DNA of 64,000 nt from Chitinophaga sp. CF418. Lineage in GTDB: Bacteria > Bacteroidota > Bacteroidia > Chitinophagales > Chitinophagaceae. Of this stretch, positions 24,162 to 33,427 are shown piece after piece; within the stretch, counting starts at the first letter, position 1; each line of letters starts with the position of its first letter. The stretch spans positions 62,001-126,000 of the forward strand of contig NZ_FRCN01000018.1 in the NCBI RefSeq assembly GCF_900142925.1, read 5' to 3'. The position numbers and the translations under genes were made by a program. Below the pieces are notes generated by a model that had not been told where the DNA came from, ran no database searches, and saw only the letters and a list, made by a program, of their open reading frames with translations.

Positions 24162-24646
24162 TGGCGGGACATAGTAGTGCATAACAGCTTGCGGGCCAGG
24201 TGTATCCTGCTTTTGACTGTGCCCATAGGCTCATGCAGCATTTCTGCGATCTCATGATATTTGAAGCCGTCGCAATACAGGAGGAGCGGCTTCTTAAAGG
24301 ATAAAGGGAGCTTGTACAGGGTTCCCTTTATTTCTTTTGTACGAAGCATATTTTCTGCATTCACATCAGCCAGTGTATTGTTGGTGATATTGGGAGTCAG
24401 CTCTATAGAACTGGAATATTTTGCAGCCCTCCTGTAGTCGTTGATAAAGAGATTGCGCATAATGGTATATAACCAGGCTCTGATATTACTCCCTTCGAGA
24501 TACTTGTCTTTGTTTTTCAGTGCTTTATATAGGGTCTCCTGGTAGAGGTCCTTTGCCGCCTCAGGGTCTTTGGTCAATGCCATTGCTACTGGCTTGAGGA
24601 ATTCGGCGTTTTCTAATAATTGTGCATGGAATGTGTGAAAGCTCAT
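24158..24646 (-). CDS. ECF-type RNA polymerase sigma factor
   Basis: A 162-residue sigma-70 family factor of the extracytoplasmic-function type. Region 2 covers about 10-75 (D-L-Y-Q-E-T-L-Y-K-A, then R-A-W-L-Y-T-I-M-R-N-L-F-I-N-D-Y-R-R). Region 4 covers about 105-160 (K-Y-H-E-I-A-E-M-L, G-T-V-K-S-R-I-H-L-A-R-K). The frame is open for 46 more codons upstream, but that part is unlike sigma factors, so ATG at 24646 is chosen. No anti-sigma gene is next to it. It faces the polysaccharide locus but that need not be functional. Confidence 0.88.
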   Translation of the reverse strand: MSFHTFHAQLLENAEFLKPVAMALTKDPEAAKDLYQETLYKALKNKDKYLEGSNIRAWLYTIMRNLFINDYRRAAKYSSSIELTPNITNNTLADVNAENMLRTKEIKGTLYKLPLSFKKPLLLYCDGFKYHEIAEMLHEPMGTVKSRIHLARKLLCTTMSRH

Positions 24647-24803
24647 GGCCTTGGGGATGTTAGTTGTAGATTTGGGATTGATGTATTGTCGCTCAGGCAC
24701 CCGGGGCCTGTATATTTTAATGATACAAACGTAGAAACAGCCGGGACTGGATTGAGTCGGGGGAAAAAAATAGCATATTCGCACTATTGTGGATCAATAT
24801 GGC

Positions 24804-24851
24804 TGGTTTTCATTATGTTAATATTTATATGTTATTTTTAATAGCTTTGCA
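24804..24851 (+). promoter_or_regulatory. Duplicated polysaccharide promoter element, copy 1
   Basis: A 48-bp element identical at 45 positions to 27425-27472. It contains ATGTTA twice in direct orientation (24815-24820 and 24829-24834, 14 bases apart) followed by the -7 box TAGCTTTG (24842-24849). No TTTG sits at -33, so a bound activator may replace it. It lies about 200 bases before glf. Confidence 0.7.
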
Positions 24852-25054
24852 GCCGGATATTTAAGACTGTAGTTCATTAGCACCGTCAGATGATAAATTT
24901 TTTCAAACCAGGCCTATACCAACAAGATTTAATGCAGCTTAGTGATATTCAAAGTAGAATGTAACGCTTATACGGCTGCTGTTTACACAATAAATTTCCA
25001 TAGAGACAGATAGTCCCTCTGTACATTGCAGTAGCAGGACACAAAACTGAATGA

Positions 25055-26167
25055 ATGACTGAATTTGATGTTTTAATTGTGGGGAGTGGATTGTTCGGGG
25101 CGGTATTTGCGCACGAATGCAGAAAGGCAGGAAAAAAGGTGCTGGTGATAGACCGGCGTCTGCATAGTGGCGGCAACGTCTACTGTGAGGATGTCAATGG
25201 TATTAATGTACATAAGTATGGCGCTCATATCTTCCATACCAATGATAAGCCCATCTGGGATTATGTCAATTCCTTCGCAGAGTTCAATAATTATGTTAAT
25301 TCGCCACTGGCAGTATATAAGGACGAGTTGTACAACTTGCCGTTCAACATGAACACTTTCCACCAGCTGTGGAAAGTGAAAACCCCACAGGAGGCGAAGG
25401 CTATCATTGACAGGCAGGTGGCGGAGCTGAAAATCAGGGAACCGCAGAATCTGGAAGAGCAGGCACTTTCTCTGGTAGGGGTGGACATCTATGAGAAACT
25501 GATCAAAGGATATACGGAGAAACAGTGGGGTAGGAAAGCCAGTGAATTGCCGGCATTTATTATTAAACGCCTCCCTTTACGGTTCACTTATAACAATAAT
25601 TACTTCAACGACAAGTACCAGGGTATCCCTATCGGTGGATATAACAAGCTGACACAAGGTTTGCTGGAGGGCATAGAGGTAAGACTGGGCATTGATTTCT
25701 TCTCAGCAAGGGAGGAACTGTCAGCCCTGGCGGAAACAGTGGTATTTACCGGCCAGCTTGACGAGTTCTACGATTACCGGCATGGTATGTTGCAATACAG
25801 GAGCCTGCGTTTTGAGCATGAGCAACTGGCTATTGACAATTACCAGGGAAATGCGGTGGTGAACTATACCGAACGAGAAGTGCCTTATACCAGGATCATC
25901 GAGCACAAACACTTTGAGTTTGGGCAGCAGTCGCATACCGTTATCACCAGAGAGTATCCGCAGGAGTGGAGCCGGGGCCTGGAACCATACTATCCTATTA
26001 ACGACGATACGAACGCCAGGGTCTACAAGCTGTACAAAATGCTGGCAGACCAGGAGACAAATGTCATATTTGGAGGCCGTCTGGCGGAATACCGCTATTA
26101 TGATATGCACCAGGTAGTAGGATCGGCGCTTAGCCAGGTAAGGCAGTACTTAAAAACATCTAAATAA
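25055..26167 (+). CDS. glf: UDP-galactopyranose mutase
   Basis: A 370-residue flavoprotein that interconverts UDP-galactopyranose and UDP-galactofuranose, the donor for galactofuranose in surface glycans. The FAD-binding loop V-G-S-G-L-F-G is near residues 9-15, followed by V-I-D-R-R, H-S-G-G-N and Y-G-A-H-I-F-H-T. Conserved W and R motifs (Y-T-E-K-Q-W-G) are also present. Length is typical. It is the first gene of a two-gene unit with a glycosyltransferase-like protein and has the duplicated promoter element about 200 bases upstream. Confidence 0.95.
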   Translation: MTEFDVLIVGSGLFGAVFAHECRKAGKKVLVIDRRLHSGGNVYCEDVNGINVHKYGAHIFHTNDKPIWDYVNSFAEFNNYVNSPLAVYKDELYNLPFNMNTFHQLWKVKTPQEAKAIIDRQVAELKIREPQNLEEQALSLVGVDIYEKLIKGYTEKQWGRKASELPAFIIKRLPLRFTYNNNYFNDKYQGIPIGGYNKLTQGLLEGIEVRLGIDFFSAREELSALAETVVFTGQLDEFYDYRHGMLQYRSLRFEHEQLAIDNYQGNAVVNYTEREVPYTRIIEHKHFEFGQQSHTVITREYPQEWSRGLEPYYPINDDTNARVYKLYKMLADQETNVIFGGRLAEYRYYDMHQVVGSALSQVRQYLKTSK

Positions 26168-26179
26168 CCGAAAAGGGAA

Positions 26180-27178
26180 ATGTCTGACATGATCCAGATC
26201 CATGAAAATACCAGGATATATATAATGTGCCCTCCACGGATAGCTTCCGGAGGCCCCGAACTACTTCATCAGCTGGCGTATAAGTTGGGAAAAAGAGGCT
26301 TTGATGTTGCCATGTACTACTACCCCAATAATGTGGAGCAGCCCGTTAGTGAGAACTATGTTAAATACAATTGTAAGTATGTGAGGGAAGTAGAAGACCG
26401 GGAGGAAAACCTGGTCATCATCCCTGAGCTATATTTTTACTTTGCCGATCAGTTCAAAAAGATACGGAAATGTGCCTGGTGGCTGAGTGTCGACAATCTG
26501 TTTAAAGCTATTGAGGCACCGAAACATTACCGGATGGTCCGGAAGCTGAAGATAAAATGGTTGCACAGGGCGGTTACGATCAATGGTAAAGTGAGAGGGA
26601 AGTTTAACTATCACCTTGCGCAATCTGAATATGCAGTTGACTTTTTAAGGCAATGGAAAATAGACTCCATCTACCTGTCTGACTATCTGAATGCAGATTT
26701 TCTGAAAGCATCCCGGGAGGTAGATGTGAGGGCCAAAAAGCCACAGATACTTTATAATCCGCTGAAGGGGTTCCGCTTTACAAAAAAGATCATGGCGGCA
26801 ATGCCCGAAGCCAGGTGGATACCATTACAGAAGCTGACACCAGCCCAGGTAGGAGATCTCTTAAAGGAGTCCATGTTATACATTGACTTTGGTCACCATC
26901 CTGGTAAAGACCGCTTCCCCAGGGAAGCCGCCATTTACAAGTGTTGCGTGATCACAGGAAAAAGAGGTTCCGCTGCTTATCATGAAGACGTACCTTTGCC
27001 GGAGCAGTACAAGATAGCGGACAGGATGAGCAATATTCCCGCGATAGTGAAACTGATCAATTCCTGCCTGACAGACTTTGACAAGCATATTGATAATTTT
27101 GCTGCTTACAGGGAGTGGATCTATAAAGAGGAGGAGGCGTTTGAAAAGGATATAGCACAAATCTTTGTGAAGGCATAA
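26180..27178 (+). CDS. Glycosyltransferase-like protein paired with glf
   Basis: A 332-residue cytoplasmic protein. The N-terminus (I-Y-I-M-C-P-P-R-I-A-S-G-G-P-E-L-L-H-Q-L-A) has the glycine-rich loop and layout of GT-B glycosyltransferases, and the late segment D-F-G-H-H-P-G-K-D-R-F-P-R-E-A-A looks like a sugar-nucleotide binding site. I cannot place it in a numbered family. Twelve bases separate it from glf, so a galactofuranosyltransferase is a reasonable guess but only from context. A terminator follows at 27231. Confidence 0.6.
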   Translation: MSDMIQIHENTRIYIMCPPRIASGGPELLHQLAYKLGKRGFDVAMYYYPNNVEQPVSENYVKYNCKYVREVEDREENLVIIPELYFYFADQFKKIRKCAWWLSVDNLFKAIEAPKHYRMVRKLKIKWLHRAVTINGKVRGKFNYHLAQSEYAVDFLRQWKIDSIYLSDYLNADFLKASREVDVRAKKPQILYNPLKGFRFTKKIMAAMPEARWIPLQKLTPAQVGDLLKESMLYIDFGHHPGKDRFPREAAIYKCCVITGKRGSAAYHEDVPLPEQYKIADRMSNIPAIVKLINSCLTDFDKHIDNFAAYREWIYKEEEAFEKDIAQIFVKA

Positions 27179-27230
27179 TAGCCTGTAAATAAATTGAATA
27201 TGATGCCGTGGCACGGTTTCTGAATAACTG

Positions 27231-27259
27231 AAGGGATCTTTAACAGAGATCCCTTTTCT
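27231..27259 (+). terminator. Terminator of the glf unit
   Basis: A perfect 9-bp stem (27231-27239 with 27247-27255), a 7-base loop and TTTTC. Confidence 0.75.
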
Positions 27260-27424
27260 ATTAACATAGGGGCTGAAAAATCCTCTGTTGTAACTGTTAA
27301 AAGTGGAAGTTCGTTACATATATATGTAAACGATTGCTAATTGTTGATGATTGAATATAAGGTATTAACAGGTGCATTTGCTATTTTAGAGCCATGTTTT
27401 CCCTTCATATGATAATTATTTAAT

Positions 27425-27472
27425 TGGTTTCCACTATGTTAATATTTATATGTTATTTTTAATAGATTTGCA
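27425..27472 (+). promoter_or_regulatory. Duplicated polysaccharide promoter element, copy 2
   Basis: 45 of 48 bases match copy 1 at 24804-24851, including both ATGTTA repeats. The -7 box here is TAGATTTG (27463-27470). It lies about 90 bases before the start of the long polysaccharide operon. Confidence 0.75.
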
Positions 27473-27560
27473 CCTGATTTTTCTGAAGAGAAAATTCTCG
27501 GCAATTGAGGGGAGATGGTTGATATTATATTAATCCGAATATTTGTTATCCGATAAATTC

Positions 27561-30062
27561 ATGTTTAAAAAAGTATTACTGCTGCAACTGTTACTGATGA
27601 CCTTTGGTTATTGTGTTCGTGCGCAGGTAGGCGTGTCGCCGTCGCAAATTAGCCAGATAAAGGTGGATAATCTTTCAGATGATCAGATCAGACAGCTGGT
27701 GGCGCAGATGAAGCAAAATAATATCAGTTATTCTCAGATAGATGACTATGCAGCTCAAAGAGGTATTCCCGATGCTGAAGTGGCGAAACTGAAGGCGCGT
27801 ATCATGCAGTTAAATCTTGATAAGGAGTTTTCTGGTGCAAAGAGCAATAATAATGATATTTTCAACCAGGATACATCTGGCAGACGATACAATGATCAGT
27901 CAGACACTATTTATTACTGGCAGGAAAAGTATAGAAAGATCAAAGACAAAGAGGCGTTTGAAAAAGAGCAACGCCGCAGAAAGATATTCGGTACAGAATT
28001 GTTTAGTAACCAGAACCTTACCTTCGAGCCTAACTTACGTATGGCCACCCCTTCCAACTATAAGATTGCAGCCGATGATGAACTGATCATAGACGTCTAT
28101 GGCTACTCAGAAGTGCAGCATACACTAAAGGTAAGTCCTGAAGGATATATCAGGATCCCTTACCTGGGGCCGGTTTATGTAAATGGTTTGACAATAGAAG
28201 AGGCAAGGACACGTATCACTAAGCAGCTGAGTACTATCTATGGTGGTATTAAAACAGGTAATACATCTGTTCAGGTATCCCTGGGCAATATCCGCAGTAT
28301 CAAGGTGACGCTTATTGGAGAGATCACCCGTCCCGGTACTTATACATTACCTTCACTGGCAACGGTGGCGAATGCCTTGTATGTGTCTGGCGGCCCTAAT
28401 GAAAACGGTTCCTTCAGAAGCATAGATGTGATCCGCAACGGAAAGGCAATTGCCACCTTTGACCTGTATGACTTCCTCCTGCACGGAGATCTTACCAATA
28501 ATGTGGTATTACAGGATCAGGACATTGTGAAGGTAAATCCTTATAAAATGAGGGTGGAGCTTTTGGGAGAAATCAAGCGTCCGGCTATTTTTGAGACAAA
28601 AGAAAAAGAAACCCTGCAACAGGTCATCGACTTTGCCGGTGGATATACTGACAATTCTTTCCGCGACGTGATCCGTGCATTACGTGTTACCAGCAAGGCA
28701 AGGGAATTTGTGAATATACCGGCAGATTCTGTAGCGCTTTTCCGTTTGAAATCGGGCGACAGGTTCTATGTTGATTCAATTATAAACCGCTATACTAACC
28801 GCGTAACTATTTCGGGTGCAGTATTCCATCCAGGTGAATACGCGCTGGAGGATAAAATGACGGTGGCAGATCTCATTAAACGTGCTGACGGCATACAGGA
28901 AGTGGCGGCTACCTCCCGCGGTGTGATACGCAGATTACAGGAAGATTTTACGCCGGCCATTATCAACTTTAACGTACTGGATGCGATAGCAGGTAAAAGT
29001 AACCCCCAATTACAGCGTGAAGACAGCGTGGTGATATTTTCCAGGCTGGCCATCAGGGAACCCTACCTGGTGAAGATTGATGGGGAAGTTAATCAGCCGG
29101 GATATTTTAGTTATGGCGACAGTATGCACCTGGAAGATCTTATCCTGATGGCAGGTGGGCTTAAGGATGCAGCGAGTCTTAAACATGTGGAAATAGCCCG
29201 TCGTATCCGTACAGGGGGGATTTACGATTCCACTGACATCAGGATGGCCATTACCGACCAGTTTGATATTAATGCAGACCTGTCTGGTAATCCTGTAGTG
29301 ACATCTTATGTGTTGCAGCCATTTGATGAGGTAATGGTGCGCAGGTCACCATCTTATAGTCAGCAGGCCAATGTATTGGTGGATGGTGAGATTGTTTATC
29401 CGGGTCTATACGCTATCAATACCAAGAAAGAACGTATTTCCGACGTCATCAAAAGAGCCGGTGGTTTACGTCCGGAAGCTTCCGCAGAAGGCGCGCTGTT
29501 ATTGCGCAGGACTTTCATCAATGAACAAGACAGCACTTTCCTGCTGAGCAAGCTGGAAGTATTCAATAATAAAGTGAAGGATAGCATCGACGTTGCCAGA
29601 ACCCGTGCAACAGTGGAACGTAACCAGCAGTTGCTGGGTATACAGCTGGACGAGATTCTGGAACATCCTGGGTCCAAATACGACCTGTTCCTGGAAGAGG
29701 GAGATATAATCAGGATCCCTAAGAAATTACAGACAGTACAACTATTTGGAGAAGTGTATTTCCCGAAGAAAGTACGGTTTGACAATAGTTTTTCCTTCAG
29801 AAGTTATGTGCGTGGCGCTGGTGGATTTACTTCCCAGGCATTGAGGAGAAGAAGTTATATAGTATATGCGAATGGTGAAGTGAAAAGCACGAGGAAGATG
29901 TTATTCTTTAACAGCTATCCGAAAGTAAAACCAGGAGCGGAAATATATGTACCTGCCAAACCTGAACGGAAAGGACTGACAGCCGCAGCGACTGTAGGCT
30001 TGGCCAGTGCATTGGCGTCTCTCGCATTGATAGTGGTTACAATTATCAATTCAACAAAGTAG
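27561..30062 (+). CDS. Wza-type polysaccharide export protein with SLBB repeats
   Basis: An 833-residue outer-membrane polysaccharide export protein. A signal peptide (M-F-K-K-V-L-L-L-Q, cleaved after about residue 21 at V-R-A-Q) is followed by a helical region (20-130). The poly-export domain (about 160-250, A-D-D-E-L-I-I-D-V-Y-G-Y) comes next, then a series of SLBB domains recognisable by repeated G-E-(I/V)-x-x-P-G-x-Y. One hydrophobic segment lies near the C-terminus. The protein is much longer than Wza (about 380) because of the extra SLBB repeats, as usual in Bacteroidota. ATG 27561 is preferred over TTG 27543 because it gives a proper signal peptide. It is the first gene of the large operon. 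Confidence 0.9.
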   Translation: MFKKVLLLQLLLMTFGYCVRAQVGVSPSQISQIKVDNLSDDQIRQLVAQMKQNNISYSQIDDYAAQRGIPDAEVAKLKARIMQLNLDKEFSGAKSNNNDIFNQDTSGRRYNDQSDTIYYWQEKYRKIKDKEAFEKEQRRRKIFGTELFSNQNLTFEPNLRMATPSNYKIAADDELIIDVYGYSEVQHTLKVSPEGYIRIPYLGPVYVNGLTIEEARTRITKQLSTIYGGIKTGNTSVQVSLGNIRSIKVTLIGEITRPGTYTLPSLATVANALYVSGGPNENGSFRSIDVIRNGKAIATFDLYDFLLHGDLTNNVVLQDQDIVKVNPYKMRVELLGEIKRPAIFETKEKETLQQVIDFAGGYTDNSFRDVIRALRVTSKAREFVNIPADSVALFRLKSGDRFYVDSIINRYTNRVTISGAVFHPGEYALEDKMTVADLIKRADGIQEVAATSRGVIRRLQEDFTPAIINFNVLDAIAGKSNPQLQREDSVVIFSRLAIREPYLVKIDGEVNQPGYFSYGDSMHLEDLILMAGGLKDAASLKHVEIARRIRTGGIYDSTDIRMAITDQFDINADLSGNPVVTSYVLQPFDEVMVRRSPSYSQQANVLVDGEIVYPGLYAINTKKERISDVIKRAGGLRPEASAEGALLLRRTFINEQDSTFLLSKLEVFNNKVKDSIDVARTRATVERNQQLLGIQLDEILEHPGSKYDLFLEEGDIIRIPKKLQTVQLFGEVYFPKKVRFDNSFSFRSYVRGAGGFTSQALRRRSYIVYANGEVKSTRKMLFFNSYPKVKPGAEIYVPAKPERKGLTAAATVGLASALASLALIVVTIINSTK

Positions 30063-30112
30063 TGAATCAATGCATCTGATATGGATCATATATTCTTAAT
30101 GCATTTAACTGT

Positions 30113-31189
30113 ATGGAAATAACGAATGAGGCCGCGAAGAAAAGCGACGAAATATCTTTAAAGGAACTTGTATTAAAACTACGGGACTGGTGGAAATATC
30201 TGCTCAGTAAGTGGCTGATTATTTTGATCATCGGATTGGCCGGCGCCGGACTTGGGTTGGTATTCTCAATGTTGAGCAAAGAGCGTTACATTGGAGAATT
30301 AACTTTTGTATTGGAGGAGAATAAGCCAGGAGGTCTGGCCGCTTATTCAGGCCTGGCCAGCCAGTTCGGGATTGATCTCGGTGGCGGCTCCGGCAGCGGC
30401 TTGTTTGAAGGTGATAATATCATGGAGTTTCTCCGCTCAAGGTTTATTATTGAGAAGACTTTGCTAACGCCGATTAATGCGAATGGCAAAAAAATGACCC
30501 TGGTGACCTGGTATATCAATACTTCTGACTGGAGGGAAAAACTGGACAAAACCCCGGTGATGAAGGCGATAACCTATCCCATAGGGCAGGATCGCAAGAC
30601 ATTTACCCTGCTTCAGGACAGTTTGTTAAACAAAATCTATAAACATCTGCTGGAGAAAGACCTGGAAATTACTAAACCGGATAAGAAGCTGAGCTTTATA
30701 AAGGTGACCACCACAACAGAGAACGAATTGTTCTCTAAGTTTTTCACAGAACGCCTGGTCGATGAGGCTGCGGCTTTTTATACCTATACGAAGACCAAGC
30801 GATCAAAGGTCAATGTGGACAAATTGCAATCCATGGCAGATTCTCTGCAGGACCAGCTGAACAAAAAGACCTATACACTGGCAGCTGTACAGGATGTGAA
30901 CCTTAACCCGGTAAGACAAGTGTCTTCCGTAAAAGGTGAGCTGATATCGAGGGATAAGATAGTATTACAAACGATGTACGGTGAAGTGATTAAAAATCTT
31001 GAACTGAGCAAGCTGACAATGGCGCAGGAAACACCCGTTGTGCAAGTGGTGGATACGCCTATTCTACCCCTGGAAAAGAAGCGGTTTGGGAAGTTGAAAG
31101 GCCTGGTGCTGGGAGGCTTTCTGGGAGGTTTTCTGATAGTATTTATTTTGGTATTCAGAAGGATATACAGAGAAATGCTCGCCAGCTGA
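30113..31189 (+). CDS. Wzz-type chain length determinant protein
   Basis: A 358-residue polysaccharide co-polymerase. A first membrane helix (about 34-56), a periplasmic region with helices (about 190-290) and a second membrane helix (about 326-347, rich in Gly and Phe) give the Wzz layout. There is no Walker motif or tyrosine-rich tail, so it lacks the kinase domain of Wzc. It sets polymer length together with Wzy and sits directly after the export protein. Confidence 0.87.
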   Translation: MEITNEAAKKSDEISLKELVLKLRDWWKYLLSKWLIILIIGLAGAGLGLVFSMLSKERYIGELTFVLEENKPGGLAAYSGLASQFGIDLGGGSGSGLFEGDNIMEFLRSRFIIEKTLLTPINANGKKMTLVTWYINTSDWREKLDKTPVMKAITYPIGQDRKTFTLLQDSLLNKIYKHLLEKDLEITKPDKKLSFIKVTTTTENELFSKFFTERLVDEAAAFYTYTKTKRSKVNVDKLQSMADSLQDQLNKKTYTLAAVQDVNLNPVRQVSSVKGELISRDKIVLQTMYGEVIKNLELSKLTMAQETPVVQVVDTPILPLEKKRFGKLKGLVLGGFLGGFLIVFILVFRRIYREMLAS

Positions 31190-31245
31190 TTTAATGACGT
31201 GATCTATAATTTTCAAAGCGAAAGCATAGTATAATTACAACATCA

Positions 31246-32244
31246 ATGGAACTGAAGAATAAAAAAGTTTTAATTACCGGTGCTGATGGATTTATAGGGA
31301 GCCACCTGGTAGAACGTCTTTTACAGGAGGGCTGTAATGTCAGGGCTTTTGTGAATTATAATTCATTCAATAGCTGGGGATGGTTAGATACTTTTTCAAA
31401 AGACACCCTGGGAAAACTGGATGTGTTTTCCGGTGATGTCAGAGATCCGAACGGTGTGAGAACGGCGATGAAAGGAGTTGATGTGGTATTTCATCTTGCA
31501 GCGTTGATCGCTATTCCTTTCAGTTATCATTCACCCGACTCGTACATTGATACCAATATCAAAGGCACGCTCAACATTGTACAGGCAGCAAAAGACCTGG
31601 GTATAGAGAGAGTGCTTGTTACATCAACATCTGAGGTATATGGTACCGCTACCTACATCCCTATTGATGAGAAACATCCGCGTCAGCCGCAATCACCATA
31701 TTCTGCTTCCAAGATAGGCGCGGATTGTATTGCAGAATCTTTTTACCGCAGCTTTAACGTACCGGTTACCATTGTCCGTCCGTTCAATACTTATGGTCCA
31801 AGGCAGTCGGCAAGAGCTATTATTCCTACTGTGATCACGCAGTTGCTGAATGGCAAAACGGAGATCCAGCTGGGAGATCTTACGCCAACCAGGGACCTGG
31901 TATATGTGAAGGATACTGTAAATGGCTTCGTGGAGATCGCCAAGTCTGATGCATTGATTGGTCAGGATTGTAATATCGCGACAGAATCAGAGATCAGTAT
32001 TGGCGAATTGGCCGGTTTGCTGATCGATATTATCAATCTGGAGGCCAGGGTTGTTGAGGATGCAGCCAGGCTTCGCCCGGAAAAGAGTGAAGTATTCCGT
32101 TTGTATGGATCCAAGGAAAAAATCAGTAAGTATACTTCCTGGAAACCACAATATACCTTCCGGGATGGACTAAAGGAAACGATAGAGTGGTTCAGATCAG
32201 CAGAGAACTTAAAGAGCTATAAAGCGGATATTTATAATATTTAG
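31246..32244 (+). CDS. legB: NAD-dependent 4,6-dehydratase of legionaminic acid synthesis
   Basis: A 332-residue extended short-chain dehydrogenase. The cofactor loop is T-G12-A-D-G-F-I-G18 and the catalytic pair Y152-S-A-S-K156 follows S-T-S-E-V-Y-G. The N-terminal A-L-I-A-I-P-F-S-Y region and overall sequence are typical of LegB, which makes the 4-keto-6-deoxy intermediate from nucleotide-GlcNAc (GDP-GlcNAc in Campylobacter). The next gene is legC, as expected. Confidence 0.88.
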   Translation: MELKNKKVLITGADGFIGSHLVERLLQEGCNVRAFVNYNSFNSWGWLDTFSKDTLGKLDVFSGDVRDPNGVRTAMKGVDVVFHLAALIAIPFSYHSPDSYIDTNIKGTLNIVQAAKDLGIERVLVTSTSEVYGTATYIPIDEKHPRQPQSPYSASKIGADCIAESFYRSFNVPVTIVRPFNTYGPRQSARAIIPTVITQLLNGKTEIQLGDLTPTRDLVYVKDTVNGFVEIAKSDALIGQDCNIATESEISIGELAGLLIDIINLEARVVEDAARLRPEKSEVFRLYGSKEKISKYTSWKPQYTFRDGLKETIEWFRSAENLKSYKADIYNI

Positions 32245-32250
32245 TACTTA

Positions 32251-33399
32251 ATGGAAACTTCACATATACTAGACTTTATCAGACGTACTTTTAATGATCC
32301 GGAAGGATTCATTCCGCTGCATGCACCGTTTTTTGGCGGGAAGGAAAAGGAATACGTTGCTGATACGATCGATTCTACCTTTGTTTCTTCTGTAGGCGCT
32401 TATGTTACACGCTTTGAAGAAATGATGACAGAGATCACCGGCGCTAAATATGCTATTGCTACTGTAAATGGTACAACAGCTTTACATCTGGCACTTGTAT
32501 TAGCCGGAGTGAAATATGGTGAGGAAGTGATTACGCAGCCGCTTACATTCGTAGCTACTGCCAACGCTATTGCACATGCCGGAGCCATACCCGTTTTTAC
32601 GGATGTTGATAAAGATACTATGGGATTATCCCCTGCCGCACTGCAGGCATTTCTGGAAGAACATGCAACAGTCAATGCAGGTGGGGAATGTATAAACAAA
32701 ACAACCGGGCGGCGGATAGCAGCTTGTGTTCCTATGCATACATTCGGTTTCCCGGCAAGGATCAGGGAAATTGCTGCAGTTTGCAGTAAATATAATATCC
32801 CGCTTGTGGAAGACGCTGCGGAATCATTGGGGAGCTATGTAGGGGACAGGCATACAGGTACCTTTGGGAAAGTTGGTATTTTTAGCTTTAATGGAAATAA
32901 GACAGTGACATGTGGGGGCGGCGGAGCTATCGTCACCGATGACGAGGCAACTGCAAAGAGAGCGAAACATTTGTCCACAACAGCGAAGATTCCGCATGCT
33001 TACGAATTTGTACACGACGATATAGCATATAATTATCGTATGCCTAACCTGAATGCAGCCCTGGCCTGTGCTCAGCTGGAACAACTGGGTAGTATGCTGG
33101 TAAACAAACGTGAGCTGGCGGAAATGTATAGTAACTTCTTTCAGGGGTCATCCGTTTCTTATGTGAAAGAAATGGAAGGCACAAAAGCGAATTACTGGCT
33201 GAACACGGTCATTTTCCAGGATCGTCAGCAGCAACAGGCTTTTCTGAAAGAAAGTAACGATAGCAAGGTAATGACACGTCCAATCTGGCGTTTAATGAAC
33301 AGGTTGCCTATGTACGCCAACTGCCAGCACGGAGATCTCAGTAATGCAGAATGGCTGGAAGACCGGGTAGTGAATATACCCAGTAGCGTAAGAAAGTGA
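32251..33399 (+). CDS. legC: Aminotransferase LegC
   Basis: A 382-residue PLP-dependent aminotransferase of the DegT/DnrJ/EryC1 family, LegC type. It aminates C4 of the keto sugar made by LegB. The PLP lysine is read as Lys217 in S-F-N-G-N-K-T-V-T, and V-E-D-A-A-E-S-L-G carries the Asp that contacts the ring nitrogen. It starts six bases after the legB stop. The N-terminal opening up to the first G-G-K-E-K-E-Y-V segment matches LegC. Confidence 0.9.
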   Translation: METSHILDFIRRTFNDPEGFIPLHAPFFGGKEKEYVADTIDSTFVSSVGAYVTRFEEMMTEITGAKYAIATVNGTTALHLALVLAGVKYGEEVITQPLTFVATANAIAHAGAIPVFTDVDKDTMGLSPAALQAFLEEHATVNAGGECINKTTGRRIAACVPMHTFGFPARIREIAAVCSKYNIPLVEDAAESLGSYVGDRHTGTFGKVGIFSFNGNKTVTCGGGGAIVTDDEATAKRAKHLSTTAKIPHAYEFVHDDIAYNYRMPNLNAALACAQLEQLGSMLVNKRELAEMYSNFFQGSSVSYVKEMEGTKANYWLNTVIFQDRQQQQAFLKESNDSKVMTRPIWRLMNRLPMYANCQHGDLSNAEWLEDRVVNIPSSVRK

Positions 33400-33427
33400 T
33401 AACAGTAACTGTAATCAAATTCAGAAG

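Larger units (their letters stand above)
27179..27560. other. Intergenic region with terminator and second promoter element
   Basis: 382 bases. It holds the glf-unit terminator (27231-27259), an AT-rich stretch, the second copy of the duplicated element (27425-27472) and about 88 bases of leader before the export gene. Confidence 0.65.

Noticed and set aside
11236..24834. Shared ATGTTA between the 11.2-kb repeats and the polysaccharide promoter element
   Set aside because: A six-base AT-rich match outside a common context is expected by chance; no wider similarity is seen.
24804..27472. Duplicated 48-bp element as the ends of an insertion or transposon around glf
   Set aside because: The copies are direct, lie at promoter position with intact -7 boxes, and enclose no transposase or integrase.
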